From: Polynucleobacter sp. UB-Tiil-W10
GTDB lineage: Bacteria > Pseudomonadota > Gammaproteobacteria > Burkholderiales > Burkholderiaceae
DNA: 64,000 nt
NCBI RefSeq assembly: GCF_018881605.1
Contig: NZ_JACVPZ010000001.1
Location: 372,001-436,000 of the forward strand
Reading direction: 5' to 3'
Shown piece after piece: positions 34,754 to 44,489 of this stretch; position 1 is the stretch's first letter; each line of letters begins with the position of its first letter. The notes beneath the pieces were generated by a model. The model saw nothing but the letters and a program-made list of their open reading frames with translations, searched no databases and had not been told where the DNA came from. The position numbers and the translations under genes are program-made.

Positions 34754-37198
34754 CTAAGCTTTTCGTAAACGCCAAGCATTTAATGTCACAGCAAGCGAAG
34801 AAAGTGACATCCCTATTCCGGCAACCCAGGGGTTGACTAAACCCATCATTGCGGCAGGAATGGCTATCAAGTTATATGCCAAGGCCCACCATAAATTTTC
34901 TTTAATGATGGTTTGAGTCTTATCAGCTAACTGCAAAGTTTTTGCTAGAGGCTCTAGTGAGATGGGCGTCAGAATTGCGTCAGCTCCTGCCGCTGCCAGT
35001 GGCGCTCCCGAGCCTACTGCGATTGAGATATCGGCACGAGCAAGTAAGGGTGCATCATTTACGCCATCACCAATAGCCCAGATGAAACGACCTTCTTTTT
35101 GGATCCGCTCAATGTAATCATATTTATCTTCGGGAGTACATCCCCCCTGATAGTGATCGATACCGACATGATTAGCCCACCATGCAACGGTGGCGCGATC
35201 ATCTCCAGAAACTAAATGTACTGTGATGTTTCTAGACTTCACTACTTTTATGAACTGCTCTAGTCCTGGTCTCGGTGTATCCAAGAATACAAAGCTGGCA
35301 ATTAAACCTTGTGCGTCTGCCAAATGCACTTGGCCGTATTGCCCTAATTGAGCACCCTGCTCTACGCCTATCCATAAAGCGCTTCCTAAGCGATAAGCTC
35401 CCGAGCTCAAGCCCTTACCTAACTGATTAATGACTGGCTCACCCAACAAAGGCAAAGATAGATTTTCAGCTTCTGCGGCACGCATCAAAGAAAGTGCAAG
35501 GGGGTGTCTTTGTCCAGCCTCTATAGCTGTAGCTAAAGCTAAAGCATCTTCACCACGGTAGCCTGCTCGCAAATTGATAATCTCTTGTAGCTCTGGTTGA
35601 CCCATCGTCAAGGTGCCTGTTTTATCCAATACCAAATCTGTTGCCTTTACTAAACCTTCCATCACATGACCGCGGACGATCAGTAAACCCAATTTAGTGA
35701 CGGCGCCTTGCGCAGCTGCCATTGCAGTGGGAACCGCTAGCGATAGAGCACAAGGGCAACTTGCAACCAGAACTGAAACCAAAACAGTCCATGCACGACT
35801 TGGGTCAAAGTACAACCAAATAGCTGAGGAAGCAAATGCACCCAACAATAAGAAGGCTACAAAATAAGCCGTCCACTTTTCTGCAAGACTCACCATGACT
35901 GGCTTAGCAAGCAATGCCTGATCCAATAAAGAGGCAATGCCCGCGATACGCGTTGACTGCCCCACCGCCTCGATTCTCATCAATAATGGATTGAGAATGT
36001 TATGGGTTCCAGCGTAGATGCGATCTCCAATTTTTTTCTCAACAGGTTTGGATTCGCCAGTCAATAAAGATTCATCTAAAGCACTGGGATTCTCAATCAA
36101 GATGCCATCCGCTGGGACCACCTCACCAGGAGAAACACGTAGCACTTCACCCAGATTGCAATTGACGACAGGGACAACTTCAATTTCTTGTGAAGTTGGA
36201 TAATTCAACGCACGCTCACACGTTGCAGGCAATTGCTTTGCCAAAGCTTCGGCTCCGCCTTGTGCGTCTTGTCTAGCCAATAGCTCCACATATCTTGCTG
36301 CCAAAATGAATGCAACAAACATGGTGATGGAATCAAAATAGCTATGACCTGCGCCAGTGATTAAATTGATTGTGCCTGCGGTAAATGCCAGAGCAAGAGC
36401 TAAAGCAATTGGCACATCCATACCCAGCATATGTGTTTGCTTAAACGACTGAACACTTCGCCAAGCGGCTTGAAATATTGGTCCTGCTGAATACACCATT
36501 ACCGGCACAGTCAAGACCCAACTAGTCCAACCTAAAAGGATCTCAAACTCAGGAGTGATGTCAGCCCCAACATAGGTAGGCCACGCATACATCATGACTT
36601 GCATCATGCCCAGCATCGCCACCCCAAGACGCAGAAGAAGGCTACGCCTTTCTTTTTTTGCTCTGTCTAAGGATTGAGAAGGCTCAAAGGGCCAAGCCTC
36701 ATAACCAATTCGCTCAATCTCAAACAACAATCTAGCTAGACTTGTTTTATCTGGAGAAAAACGCACCATCACTTTTTGTGTGACGTAATTAATTTGCACA
36801 TCTTTCACGCCTGTATTACGACGCAAATGTTGCTCACACAACCAAACGCAAGCTGCACAACGAATTTTCTCTAAGCGTAGTGTTGTCTCAAGATCACCCA
36901 CCTCTGCAGAAGGACGAGTAAAGCGACTTCGCAACGATGGGTCATCATAGGGCTTCAGTTTTTCTGGAATCTCATTACTAGCAAGATAAGCCGCTGGCTT
37001 ATCGCCAGACTGAGATCGTCTAGCATAAAAAACTTCCAGCCCTTCGCCATGAATGGTTTGCGCAATCGCCATACAACCCGGACAACAAAATACTCGGGGC
37101 TCACCACCTAGTTCGGCCTCGATTAACTCGCTGGGGAGAATCTGGCTCGAGCAGTGATAGCAAATCAAAGATTTTTTCTTTTCCATCTTATTACTCAT
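34754..37198 (-). CDS. ccoI: Copper-exporting P1B-type ATPase CcoI (CopA2/FixI)
   Basis: The 814-residue ATPase supplies copper for cbb3 assembly. It has an N-terminal YHCSS and CCPGC metal-binding segment (residues 13-42), typical of CcoI/FixI but not of detoxifying CopA. An HMA-like CAAC follows at 114-117, then the membrane CPC at 481-483, the phosphorylation loop DKTGT at 525-529 and GDGVNDAPLL in the hinge. Its ATG overlaps the stop of the upstream MFS gene by 4 bases, and ccoS follows. Confidence 0.95.
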   Translation of the reverse strand: MSNKMEKKKSLICYHCSSQILPSELIEAELGGEPRVFCCPGCMAIAQTIHGEGLEVFYARRSQSGDKPAAYLASNEIPEKLKPYDDPSLRSRFTRPSAEVGDLETTLRLEKIRCAACVWLCEQHLRRNTGVKDVQINYVTQKVMVRFSPDKTSLARLLFEIERIGYEAWPFEPSQSLDRAKKERRSLLLRLGVAMLGMMQVMMYAWPTYVGADITPEFEILLGWTSWVLTVPVMVYSAGPIFQAAWRSVQSFKQTHMLGMDVPIALALALAFTAGTINLITGAGHSYFDSITMFVAFILAARYVELLARQDAQGGAEALAKQLPATCERALNYPTSQEIEVVPVVNCNLGEVLRVSPGEVVPADGILIENPSALDESLLTGESKPVEKKIGDRIYAGTHNILNPLLMRIEAVGQSTRIAGIASLLDQALLAKPVMVSLAEKWTAYFVAFLLLGAFASSAIWLYFDPSRAWTVLVSVLVASCPCALSLAVPTAMAAAQGAVTKLGLLIVRGHVMEGLVKATDLVLDKTGTLTMGQPELQEIINLRAGYRGEDALALATAIEAGQRHPLALSLMRAAEAENLSLPLLGEPVINQLGKGLSSGAYRLGSALWIGVEQGAQLGQYGQVHLADAQGLIASFVFLDTPRPGLEQFIKVVKSRNITVHLVSGDDRATVAWWANHVGIDHYQGGCTPEDKYDYIERIQKEGRFIWAIGDGVNDAPLLARADISIAVGSGAPLAAAGADAILTPISLEPLAKTLQLADKTQTIIKENLWWALAYNLIAIPAAMMGLVNPWVAGIGMSLSSLAVTLNAWRLRKA

Positions 37199-38430
37199 AC
37201 ACGCACTGAACTACCCCAACCCCTACGACGCTCATAAATGACAAACAGAACGCCCCACATCACAACAGCAACGTATGCCCATACCCAAGCAACCTGTGAC
37301 GCACGAGAACCAGAGATATCTAAAACGAAACCAAAAATAGCTGGACCCAATAAGCCACCACCAAAGCCCATCAAGGAGTGCAGACCCATAGCAGCACCCT
37401 TGATATTTTCTTGTGCACTCATCACCAAGCCCGCAGTAAGCGTCGAGGAATCTGCCATGATGAAAATAGCATGCCCAATCGCTAGGGCAACTATTAACCA
37501 CCAGGAATGGCCTGTTGAGCAAGCGAATGCAATACCCAATACAGCGCTCGTGAGCATCACAATACACACCCACTTTTGACGACCGACTTTCAAGGCAATT
37601 TCATTCCCTAGTATGGAAGAAGGCACGCCAAAAAAGTTAATTACTCCCGCTAAGGTGGTAGCCGTCAAAAAGAATTCCTCTCCAGAGGCGACTGCACAAA
37701 ATGCAAAGAAGGCAACAATCCAACTTCGAGAAGCAAAGAGCTCTAGGGTGTGTGCGGTATAACCAAAAATATAGCCTGATGCATTCTTGTCCTGCAAAAC
37801 TAATTTCCATTTATCTACAGGAAAAATATCGTGTAAACGAATATGAATAGGACCTTTCCACTTCTCATGCTGAAGCGCTGGAATCAGCAATAGAACAATC
37901 AGAAACGCACCAAATGGACCTAAGGCAATCAGACCAAATACATAGTGCCAACCAAGTGCACTCAAAATCCAACCTGAACATAAATAAGAAAAACCCGTGC
38001 CAATACCAAAGAAGGCGGTATAGAAAGCAATATGGCGCGTTAACTCTCCGGACTGAATCCGGTCAGACAAAATTTTGAGTCCCGGCATATAGGTACCAGC
38101 AAGACCAGCACCATTGAAAGCCATAAAAAATAGTGCCGTCCAAAAGTTGTAAGCCAATAGGCCCATACCCAGAAGTCCAGCAGTAGCGGTGAGGCCGCCT
38201 ATTAGATAGACCTTACGAGCATCAACACGATCAGTTAACGCAGTAGCCAAAGGAACCGCAAGCATGTAACCAAAGAAGAAGGCGCTGGCAATTAAACCTG
38301 ACTGCAAATTAGTTAAATGCCACTCTTCTTGCAAAGCAGTAAGAACAACAGCGTAGCAAGCAAAGCCCAATAAAGCACAGGTTTGTGCCATGAGCATAAG
38401 AGGGGTATAACCGGCTGAACGAAAGCGCAT
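37195..38430 (-). CDS. MFS transporter translationally coupled to ccoI
   Basis: The 411-residue protein has about twelve membrane segments and the MFS loop ATALTDRVDARKVY. Methionine and histidine residues occur in membrane-near segments such as MGLHSLMGF and GHAIFIMAD. The gene leads the ccoI-ccoS transcript and overlaps ccoI by ATGA. In Rhodobacter an MFS protein, CcoA, imports copper for cbb3 oxidase, so a copper role here is a reasonable hypothesis. The CcoA MxxxM and HxxxM motifs are not clearly present, and a metabolite carrier remains possible. Confidence 0.85.
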   Translation of the reverse strand: MRFRSAGYTPLMLMAQTCALLGFACYAVVLTALQEEWHLTNLQSGLIASAFFFGYMLAVPLATALTDRVDARKVYLIGGLTATAGLLGMGLLAYNFWTALFFMAFNGAGLAGTYMPGLKILSDRIQSGELTRHIAFYTAFFGIGTGFSYLCSGWILSALGWHYVFGLIALGPFGAFLIVLLLIPALQHEKWKGPIHIRLHDIFPVDKWKLVLQDKNASGYIFGYTAHTLELFASRSWIVAFFAFCAVASGEEFFLTATTLAGVINFFGVPSSILGNEIALKVGRQKWVCIVMLTSAVLGIAFACSTGHSWWLIVALAIGHAIFIMADSSTLTAGLVMSAQENIKGAAMGLHSLMGFGGGLLGPAIFGFVLDISGSRASQVAWVWAYVAVVMWGVLFVIYERRRGWGSSVRV

Positions 38431-38515
38431 AAATAGTCAGTAGAAACGTGAACTCATTCTACTCGCCCAGAACAAAAGAGACCCGTTACACTATTAAAAA
38501 CAAGATGGAGACAGC

Positions 38516-39499
38516 ATGAAAAGCAAATCATTTACTGGTAGCCTAATGCACATCGGCATTAGCCTCTTTATTGGCTTTGCGAGTCCACTAGCAATTGCAG
38601 ATAACTATCCCTCAAAACCTATTAAAGCAATTGTTCCTTTTGCCCCTGGAAGTACCACAGACCAAATTGGGCGTGCATTTGCAGCAAAAATGTCTGAGAC
38701 ATTAGGTCAGCCGGTGGTTATTGAAAATCGACCCGGAGCAAATGGACTTATTGGCGCAGACTTTGTGGCTAAAGCCCCTGCAGATGGATACACGATTTTA
38801 TTTGGCACTAACAGCACTAATGCCGCCCTTAAAAGCTTGGTAAAGAGTCTTCCCTATAACCAAGATACCGCCTTTACTCCTATTGGATATTTTGGGTCAG
38901 CCCCACTCATCATTGCCGTTAACAATGATGTGCCTGTAAAGTCTCTTAACGGATTTGTATCGCTTGCTAAAGCAAACCCAGGAAAAGTAACCTTTGCTTA
39001 CGCAAGTACATCACAGCGCGTTTCTTCAGAAATGCTGGCGAGCTTTGCTGATATCAAAATGACTGGGGTATCGTATAAAAGCGGTCCTAATGCAATGACT
39101 GATTTAATAGGTGGTCAGGTCAATATGTTCACCTCTGACTTTGGAGTTTCTTTACCCCAGGTGCAAGCAGGAAAGATTCGTGGTTTAGCCGTAACATCAT
39201 TGAAGCGTTCACCGGTAATTCCAGAATTGCCTACGGTGAATGAGGCTCTGGGTACCAAAGGCTATGAGTTGATTGCCTTCTTCGCAGCATTTGGTCCAGC
39301 AGGCATGCCAAAAGATGCCATTCTCAAGCTCAATCAAGCCATCAACAATGCCGCTAAATCAAAAGATCTTGTTGAAAGACTTTCCGCGAATGGCTTTGAG
39401 ACTCAGCCTGGCACACCCGAGGCACTCGGACAAAAAATTAAACTAGAAACTGCGAAGTGGGCGAAGGCTATTAAAGAAGCTGGCATGGAGCCAGAGTAA
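38516..39499 (+). CDS. Bug-type periplasmic solute-binding protein
   Basis: The 327-residue receptor has a signal peptide (ISLFIGFASPLAIADNYP) and Bug blocks AIVPFAPGSTTDQIGRAF, ENRPGANG and PADGYTI. GGAGACAGC precedes the ATG. It is divergent from the MFS-ccoI transcript and convergent with a 2OG-Fe dioxygenase gene, so it stands alone. There is no permease gene near it. Confidence 0.93.
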   Translation: MKSKSFTGSLMHIGISLFIGFASPLAIADNYPSKPIKAIVPFAPGSTTDQIGRAFAAKMSETLGQPVVIENRPGANGLIGADFVAKAPADGYTILFGTNSTNAALKSLVKSLPYNQDTAFTPIGYFGSAPLIIAVNNDVPVKSLNGFVSLAKANPGKVTFAYASTSQRVSSEMLASFADIKMTGVSYKSGPNAMTDLIGGQVNMFTSDFGVSLPQVQAGKIRGLAVTSLKRSPVIPELPTVNEALGTKGYELIAFFAAFGPAGMPKDAILKLNQAINNAAKSKDLVERLSANGFETQPGTPEALGQKIKLETAKWAKAIKEAGMEPE

Positions 39500-39510
39500 A
39501 CCTGAAGTGT

Positions 39511-40266
39511 TTATTGCTGGCTACGATTTGGGGAGTCTTGGAAACCATTAGAGCGGTAAGTTAGCACTAAGGTATCTCGATAGCCATAATTTGCTAAAGG
39601 CTGAATGGGTGTAGATTCATGAATCATGCGTTGATCATTCATCAGCAATAAGGACCAGGGTTGTGTAAGAGTAAAACGCAGGCCCGCAGAACCAGACGTA
39701 TCAAATATTCTGGTCTCCCCACCCTTAATGCCCGAACGATTCAATAAGAAGACCGCTACAAAATCAACGCCATCACGATGAGCGCCTTCCGGTGTTGGAC
39801 GCCCAATTCCATCAGTGGTATCAATCCGAAATTGATGTGCTTCAACAAACCAGGTATTCACCGGTTTTAAGCCATTTAAGAGATGGGCGAGCCCGAGCAA
39901 TACTGATTGCCAAGCAGGATTATTTAATAACTCACCTTGAATGGGCTCAAACCAACGCTCAATACCACCATGCAATGCGTTGTAATCAAGTGACTGCCAA
40001 TGCGCGCGATGCGGTACCAAAGCAAGATCATCACCCTTAATCTGATAGCTTGCATGACGTCGGAAGCGATAACGGCCGCCATCTTTTAGATAAGGGTCAC
40101 GCGGCAAATTTTCCCAAAACTGCGTGAGACTTAGAAGGCTGGGTAATGCAACATGGCTAAATTCGGCAACAGTCTCTGCAGTAACAACCGCAAAACCGTC
40201 ATTGCGCAAAGCCTGATCAATCTGCTTGAGAGGGGTCAGTGGAGGCGCAAGGCCAGCAATCGTCAT
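39511..40266 (-). CDS. 2OG-Fe(II) dioxygenase family protein (2OG-Fe_Oxy_2 type)
   Basis: The 251-residue protein has the iron triad H163-x-D165 (GAHRDGVDFV) and H216 (MIHESTP), with R230 (GYRD) placed for 2-oxoglutarate. Related enzymes include amino-acid hydroxylases such as isoleucine dioxygenase. The substrate is unknown. The reverse gene order (39511, then a Bug gene starting at 41264) suggests co-transcription with the Bug receptor at 40299-41264, 32 bp upstream. Confidence 0.85.
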   Translation of the reverse strand: MTIAGLAPPLTPLKQIDQALRNDGFAVVTAETVAEFSHVALPSLLSLTQFWENLPRDPYLKDGGRYRFRRHASYQIKGDDLALVPHRAHWQSLDYNALHGGIERWFEPIQGELLNNPAWQSVLLGLAHLLNGLKPVNTWFVEAHQFRIDTTDGIGRPTPEGAHRDGVDFVAVFLLNRSGIKGGETRIFDTSGSAGLRFTLTQPWSLLLMNDQRMIHESTPIQPLANYGYRDTLVLTYRSNGFQDSPNRSQQ

Positions 40267-40298
40267 CTGTCTATTTTAGGTCAAGTAGCAGAAATTCG

Positions 40299-41264
40299 TT
40301 AATCCAACTGAGCGCCAGATGCTTTCACAATTTTTGCCCACTTTGCCAGCTCATCTTTTAGCAAGGCGCTCAACTTGGTGGTGGGCACAGGAGCAAGATC
40401 CAATCCCTGTGCAGATAACTTCTCACGCACCTCTGATTTAGCCATGGTCTTATCCATTGCTGTCTGCACTTTCTTCACAATATCCGCACTAACGCCGATT
40501 GGTGCAAAGATCGCAACCCAAACCTCGCCTACGCAATCAGGGTAAGTTTCTGCAATCGTCGGAATTTCTGGGGCTGCGCTCGATCGCTTTGCGGAGCTAA
40601 TGGCAATTGCTTGTAGCTTTCCTGCTTTAATGTAATTTAATGCAGATGGCAAACTGGCGAACGCTAAAGGCACCTGTCCACCCAGTACATCATTGATGGC
40701 TGGCGCTACCCCTTTATAAGGAATATGTTGCATGTCAATGCCAGCACTGGCATTGAGCATAGCGCCCAATAAATGACTAATCGTGCCATTGCCAGCAGAG
40801 GCGTAGGAAAGCTCGCCAGGCTTTTTCTTGGCAGCAGCAATAACATCGGCTAATGTTTTATATGGCGAGCCTGGCGGCGATACCAATACATAGGGTGTGG
40901 CGCCAATGTAATACAGCGGTACAAAATCGTTTACAGGGTCAAAGCCAGGATTTTTGTAAAGGGAGGGATTGATAGCTTGAGCACTATTGATAGTGAGCAA
41001 TAAGGTATAGCCATCCTTGGCTGAGCGCGCAACACTTTGGGTGCCAATATTGCCGCCAGCGCCGGGTCTATTTTCAACCACAATGGAGGCACCAATAGAC
41101 TCACCAAATGCAGGCGCAATCAAACGCGCAACAATATCGTTAGTGCCACCTGCTGCCTGAGGAACAACCATTGATATAGGCTTATTAGGATAGCCTTGCG
41201 CCTGAACCCCAAAAGACGTAACAACACCCAGCACCAATAATATTTTTTGAAATTTTTTATTCAT
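40299..41264 (-). CDS. Bug-type periplasmic solute-binding protein
   Basis: The 321-residue receptor has a signal peptide (ILLVLGVVTSFGVQAQ) and Bug blocks ISMVVPQAAGGTNDIVAR, ENRPGAGGN and KDGYTLL. GAGGAAG precedes the ATG. It is the first gene of a possible two-gene unit with the 2OG-Fe dioxygenase. The 242 bases upstream to the SDR gene contain no gene I can support; they must hold divergent promoters, but no clear consensus was found. Confidence 0.93.
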   Translation of the reverse strand: MNKKFQKILLVLGVVTSFGVQAQGYPNKPISMVVPQAAGGTNDIVARLIAPAFGESIGASIVVENRPGAGGNIGTQSVARSAKDGYTLLLTINSAQAINPSLYKNPGFDPVNDFVPLYYIGATPYVLVSPPGSPYKTLADVIAAAKKKPGELSYASAGNGTISHLLGAMLNASAGIDMQHIPYKGVAPAINDVLGGQVPLAFASLPSALNYIKAGKLQAIAISSAKRSSAAPEIPTIAETYPDCVGEVWVAIFAPIGVSADIVKKVQTAMDKTMAKSEVREKLSAQGLDLAPVPTTKLSALLKDELAKWAKIVKASGAQLD

Positions 41265-41506
41265 TCAGCTTCCTCAGGTATTAGTTTCTGTACGCGCAAT
41301 TCATTTTCAGGGATGCCGCTAAAGTGTTGTGTTCGTTACCGATGAAGATGCTTTTGCACGTTAGCTGACTCAATATTTTTAGTTGACCACCCTGCGCCAT
41401 CGAAAAATCAACTCCAGATTAGGTTTTTTCATTATGCCCCGAGCATGGTGCTAGGAAAAGGTTTCAAATCTGATAGCCTAAATCAAGATAAGATGAGGCT
41501 TTTTAA

Positions 41507-42286
41507 ATGCCCCCAAAAATCATGATGAATTCACCAAAAACGAAGGTAGCCCTAGTCACCGGCGCAGGAACTGGGATTGGAAAGGCGGCGGCCAAGGCCC
41601 TCCTTAAAGGGGGCTTTCAAGTGGTTTTAACTGGGCGCAACCTAGACAAACTAGAAAACGCCATTGCCGATATTGGTGGCGATCAGAACAATTGCCTTGC
41701 CGTTGCTTGTGACGTTGGCAAACCTGAAGAAGTCAAAAAGCTATTTGCAGCACTTAGCAATCAGTTTGGGCGTATTGATGTCCTATTTAATAACGCCGGC
41801 ATGGGCGCCCCAGCAATCCCCATGGAAGAACTGAGCTACGAACAATGGATGAATGTGGTGAACGCCAATCTCTGTGGAGCATTCTTATGCTCGCAAGAGG
41901 CGATTCGCATGATGAAAGCCCAGTCTCCTCAAGGCGGCAGAATTATCAATAACGGCTCGATCTCTGCGCATGCGCCGCGCCCAATGTCAGCGCCCTATAC
42001 CGCCACAAAACATGCTATCAGCGGCTTGACTAAATCCATTGCATTAGATGGCCGCCCATTCAAGATTGCTTGCGGACAAATTGATATCGGCAATGCCGCT
42101 ACAGAGATGACTGAACGCATGGCCGCCGGAATTATGCAAGCCGACCAATCCATTAAAGTAGAGCCGCGCATGGACGTTGACCACGTCGGAGAAGCGGTAC
42201 TACACATGGCTCAGCTCCCACTAGAAAGCAATATTCTCTCGATGACTATTATGGCAACCAATATGCCATTTGTCGGCAGAGGCTAA
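41507..42286 (+). CDS. Short-chain dehydrogenase/reductase (SDR)
   Basis: The 259-residue classical SDR has the cofactor loop TGAGTGIG at 18-25, NNAG at 95-98, the active serine region NNGSISAH near 151 and Y164-x-x-x-K168. The start at 41507 follows GAGG with 8-base spacing. Two ATGs five and six codons later are possible but lack sites. The substrate is unknown. It converges on ccmI with only 3 bases between stop codons. Confidence 0.92.
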   Translation: MPPKIMMNSPKTKVALVTGAGTGIGKAAAKALLKGGFQVVLTGRNLDKLENAIADIGGDQNNCLAVACDVGKPEEVKKLFAALSNQFGRIDVLFNNAGMGAPAIPMEELSYEQWMNVVNANLCGAFLCSQEAIRMMKAQSPQGGRIINNGSISAHAPRPMSAPYTATKHAISGLTKSIALDGRPFKIACGQIDIGNAATEMTERMAAGIMQADQSIKVEPRMDVDHVGEAVLHMAQLPLESNILSMTIMATNMPFVGRG

Positions 42287-42289
42287 GTC

Positions 42290-43495
42290 TTACTGACGGA
42301 CTTGATTTACAAGTAGGCGAACATTCTTTTCGCCAACTTTGATTGTTTGCGCCGAGGAAATGAGATCCCCTGCTTCTGGTTTAGCCATTCCTGATTTTGA
42401 GATTCGTACCTCGATACTAGCCTCTGACAGTTGCGAAAGAGGTGCGCTAGGGTTCATAGCCAAGGCATCGTTCAAAGTAAAGCGCATCGGAAAATCCGTT
42501 GCAGGCGCCTTTAAGACGGCAACTGGCATACGCTCACCCGGCTTACGAGCAATCACCATCACAATATCGCCAGGCTTAATGTTGGATTTGAGTTCGGTAG
42601 ATATTTCAATCTTGCCGCTGATTTCTTTTCCAGAAGATGCAACAGGCATTGGAGCAGGAGCAGATAAACCACCTTTAGAGCGCGCTTCAGTAATCGAGCC
42701 TTTAATAGCGCGAGCCTCATCCGTATCCGGGGGCAGTTGCTGCGCCAGCCTTTCCCAACTTTGCACCGCTAGCTTGTAATTACCGGCGTTGTATGAGGCT
42801 GTTCCAGAAAGCCAAAGCGCCATTAAATTATTAGGGTCTAGTTTTAGAGCTTGATTAATTAGCTGTAAGGGCTTTCCAGCAAAATTACCATTAGCATTAC
42901 TAGCCAATACATCTGCGTAGTCAGCCAATAACTGCGGATCAGAGTTTACAAAACTACCAGCGCGCTCATAAGCTTTAGCGGCGTCTTCGTTGCGACCCAA
43001 GATTCGATAAGAACGAGCCAACATCGCCCACCCTTTTAAGTTCGTTGGGTCTTTTTCCATTTTGGCGGCAAACTCAGCCACCATTTTTTCAACACCCTCT
43101 TGAGTGATGGGTTTTTCAGAATTTCTTTGGGCTATACGAACAACGTCACCTAAAGAAAAATAGAGCGCAGAAGATATTAAGATAATGAAGACGCATAAAC
43201 CAATAGCCGTTTTCTTCGCAGAGCCAGCAACCTCCCTATCATCCTCCTCAAGCGTATCTTGAAAAAGTCTTTGACGCATTTCTGCATGGGCAATTTCATA
43301 ATCAACAGAATTAATTACGCTAGATTGATGTTCAGCCTCCAATTTATCAAGCTCTTCTCGATAAATAGTGGCATTCATCTGACGACGTGATGTTGCCTTG
43401 CTGTGCGCAGGAAATATAAAAGGTCGCAGCAGTAACACCAAGACCAATATCAGGAGCAGGAAAGCAGGAATTAAAAAGCTGGTCACCGAATTCAT
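42290..43495 (-). CDS. ccmI: Cytochrome c biogenesis protein CcmI (CycH-type, TPR)
   Basis: The 401-residue protein has two N-terminal membrane helices (residues 5-27 and about 97-117), with a soluble leucine-rich part between them. TPR repeats follow at about 150-260 (DPTNLKGWAMLARSYRILGR, then NEDAAKAYERAG) and a C-terminal periplasmic domain. CcmI holds apocytochrome c for heme attachment. Its ATG overlaps the ccmH stop by 4 bases. It is the last gene of the ccm operon. Confidence 0.93.
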   Translation of the reverse strand: MNSVTSFLIPAFLLLILVLVLLLRPFIFPAHSKATSRRQMNATIYREELDKLEAEHQSSVINSVDYEIAHAEMRQRLFQDTLEEDDREVAGSAKKTAIGLCVFIILISSALYFSLGDVVRIAQRNSEKPITQEGVEKMVAEFAAKMEKDPTNLKGWAMLARSYRILGRNEDAAKAYERAGSFVNSDPQLLADYADVLASNANGNFAGKPLQLINQALKLDPNNLMALWLSGTASYNAGNYKLAVQSWERLAQQLPPDTDEARAIKGSITEARSKGGLSAPAPMPVASSGKEISGKIEISTELKSNIKPGDIVMVIARKPGERMPVAVLKAPATDFPMRFTLNDALAMNPSAPLSQLSEASIEVRISKSGMAKPEAGDLISSAQTIKVGEKNVRLLVNQVRQ

Positions 43496-43962
43496 CCTTC
43501 TTTGTTATCGGCCGCGTTTAGCATGGCATCGATTTTCTGATTATCGGAATCCGTCAGAGTGACAGTAGGAATAATGCTGTTTCTGCGCCTTAGATACATC
43601 AATAAGCCAGCAATACCAATGCCTAAAATGACAAATGGCCCAATCCATAGCAGCCAGGTCACCGGTTTGACTGGTGGACGATAGAGCACAAAGTCGCCAT
43701 AGCGCTCAACCATAAAGGAACGAATTTGATCATCGCTTTTACCCTCTTTGATCAGAATACGAATTTCACGACGCAAATCATTTGCTAAATCAGAGCGTGA
43801 GCCAGCCAAAGATTCGTTCTGGCATACCAAGCAACGCATTTCTTCGGAAATGCTGATGAGGCGTTGCTCTGTTACAGGGTCATCTGCTAAAGGAGCCGCT
43901 TCATTCGCAATAGCACTACTCAAGCTCAATACACAAACAACAATTAAGAAAATATTTCTCAT
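43492..43962 (-). CDS. ccmH: Cytochrome c biogenesis protein CcmH
   Basis: The 156-residue protein has a signal peptide, the redox motif RCLVC with C44 and C47, a helical bundle, and a single C-terminal membrane helix (WLLWIGPFVILGIGIAGLLM). CcmH keeps the apocytochrome heme site reduced and takes part in heme ligation. It overlaps ccmG and ccmI by ATGA at both ends. Confidence 0.96.
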   Translation of the reverse strand: MRNIFLIVVCVLSLSSAIANEAAPLADDPVTEQRLISISEEMRCLVCQNESLAGSRSDLANDLRREIRILIKEGKSDDQIRSFMVERYGDFVLYRPPVKPVTWLLWIGPFVILGIGIAGLLMYLRRRNSIIPTVTLTDSDNQKIDAMLNAADNKEG

Positions 43963-44489
43963 GATTTCTTAAGCTCAGTCAACATGGGATAAATTTTCTG
44001 ATTTAACAAATCCATCGTTAGTGGGCCAATATGCTTAAAGCGAATCACGCCTGCTTTATCAATGACGTAGGTCTCAGGCACACCGTAGACACCATAATCA
44101 ATTCCAACGCGGCCATTTCCATCAAAAGCAGAGAGAACATAGGGATTGCCTTGTTTTGCCAGCATTGCCAAGGCATCTTCACGTTTATCTTTATAGTCCA
44201 GGCCAATAACTGGCGCCATTTGAGATTTTGCTAGCTCGACTAAAACAGGATGCTCTTCACGGCAAGCTACACACCAGGAAGCCCATACATTCAATATCCA
44301 CACCTGATCCTTCATGCTAGCTGGTGAAAATGTTTTATTTGCATCAGCTACTTGAGAAACTTCAAATGCAGGCGCCACCTTATTGATTAATGGCGATGGC
44401 ACTTCGTGCGGATCACGATTTAATCCGATAGCCAAAAAGACTACCAAACCTAAAAACAATATCAGCGGAATTAAAAACTTTGCTTTCAT
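43959..44489 (-). CDS. ccmG: Thiol:disulfide interchange protein CcmG/DsbE
   Basis: A 176-residue membrane-anchored thioredoxin with an N-terminal helix (7-23) and active site WCVAC (C73, C76), followed by the cis-proline turn GVPETYVID. It supplies reductant to CcmH and the apocytochrome. It overlaps ccmF and ccmH by 4 bases. Confidence 0.96.
   Translation of the reverse strand: MKAKFLIPLILFLGLVVFLAIGLNRDPHEVPSPLINKVAPAFEVSQVADANKTFSPASMKDQVWILNVWASWCVACREEHPVLVELAKSQMAPVIGLDYKDKREDALAMLAKQGNPYVLSAFDGNGRVGIDYGVYGVPETYVIDKAGVIRFKHIGPLTMDLLNQKIYPMLTELKKS

Noticed and set aside
42339..42779. 146-codon open frame on the plus strand opposite ccmI
   Set aside because: It lies wholly within the well-supported ccmI gene, has no ribosome site and no recognisable domain.
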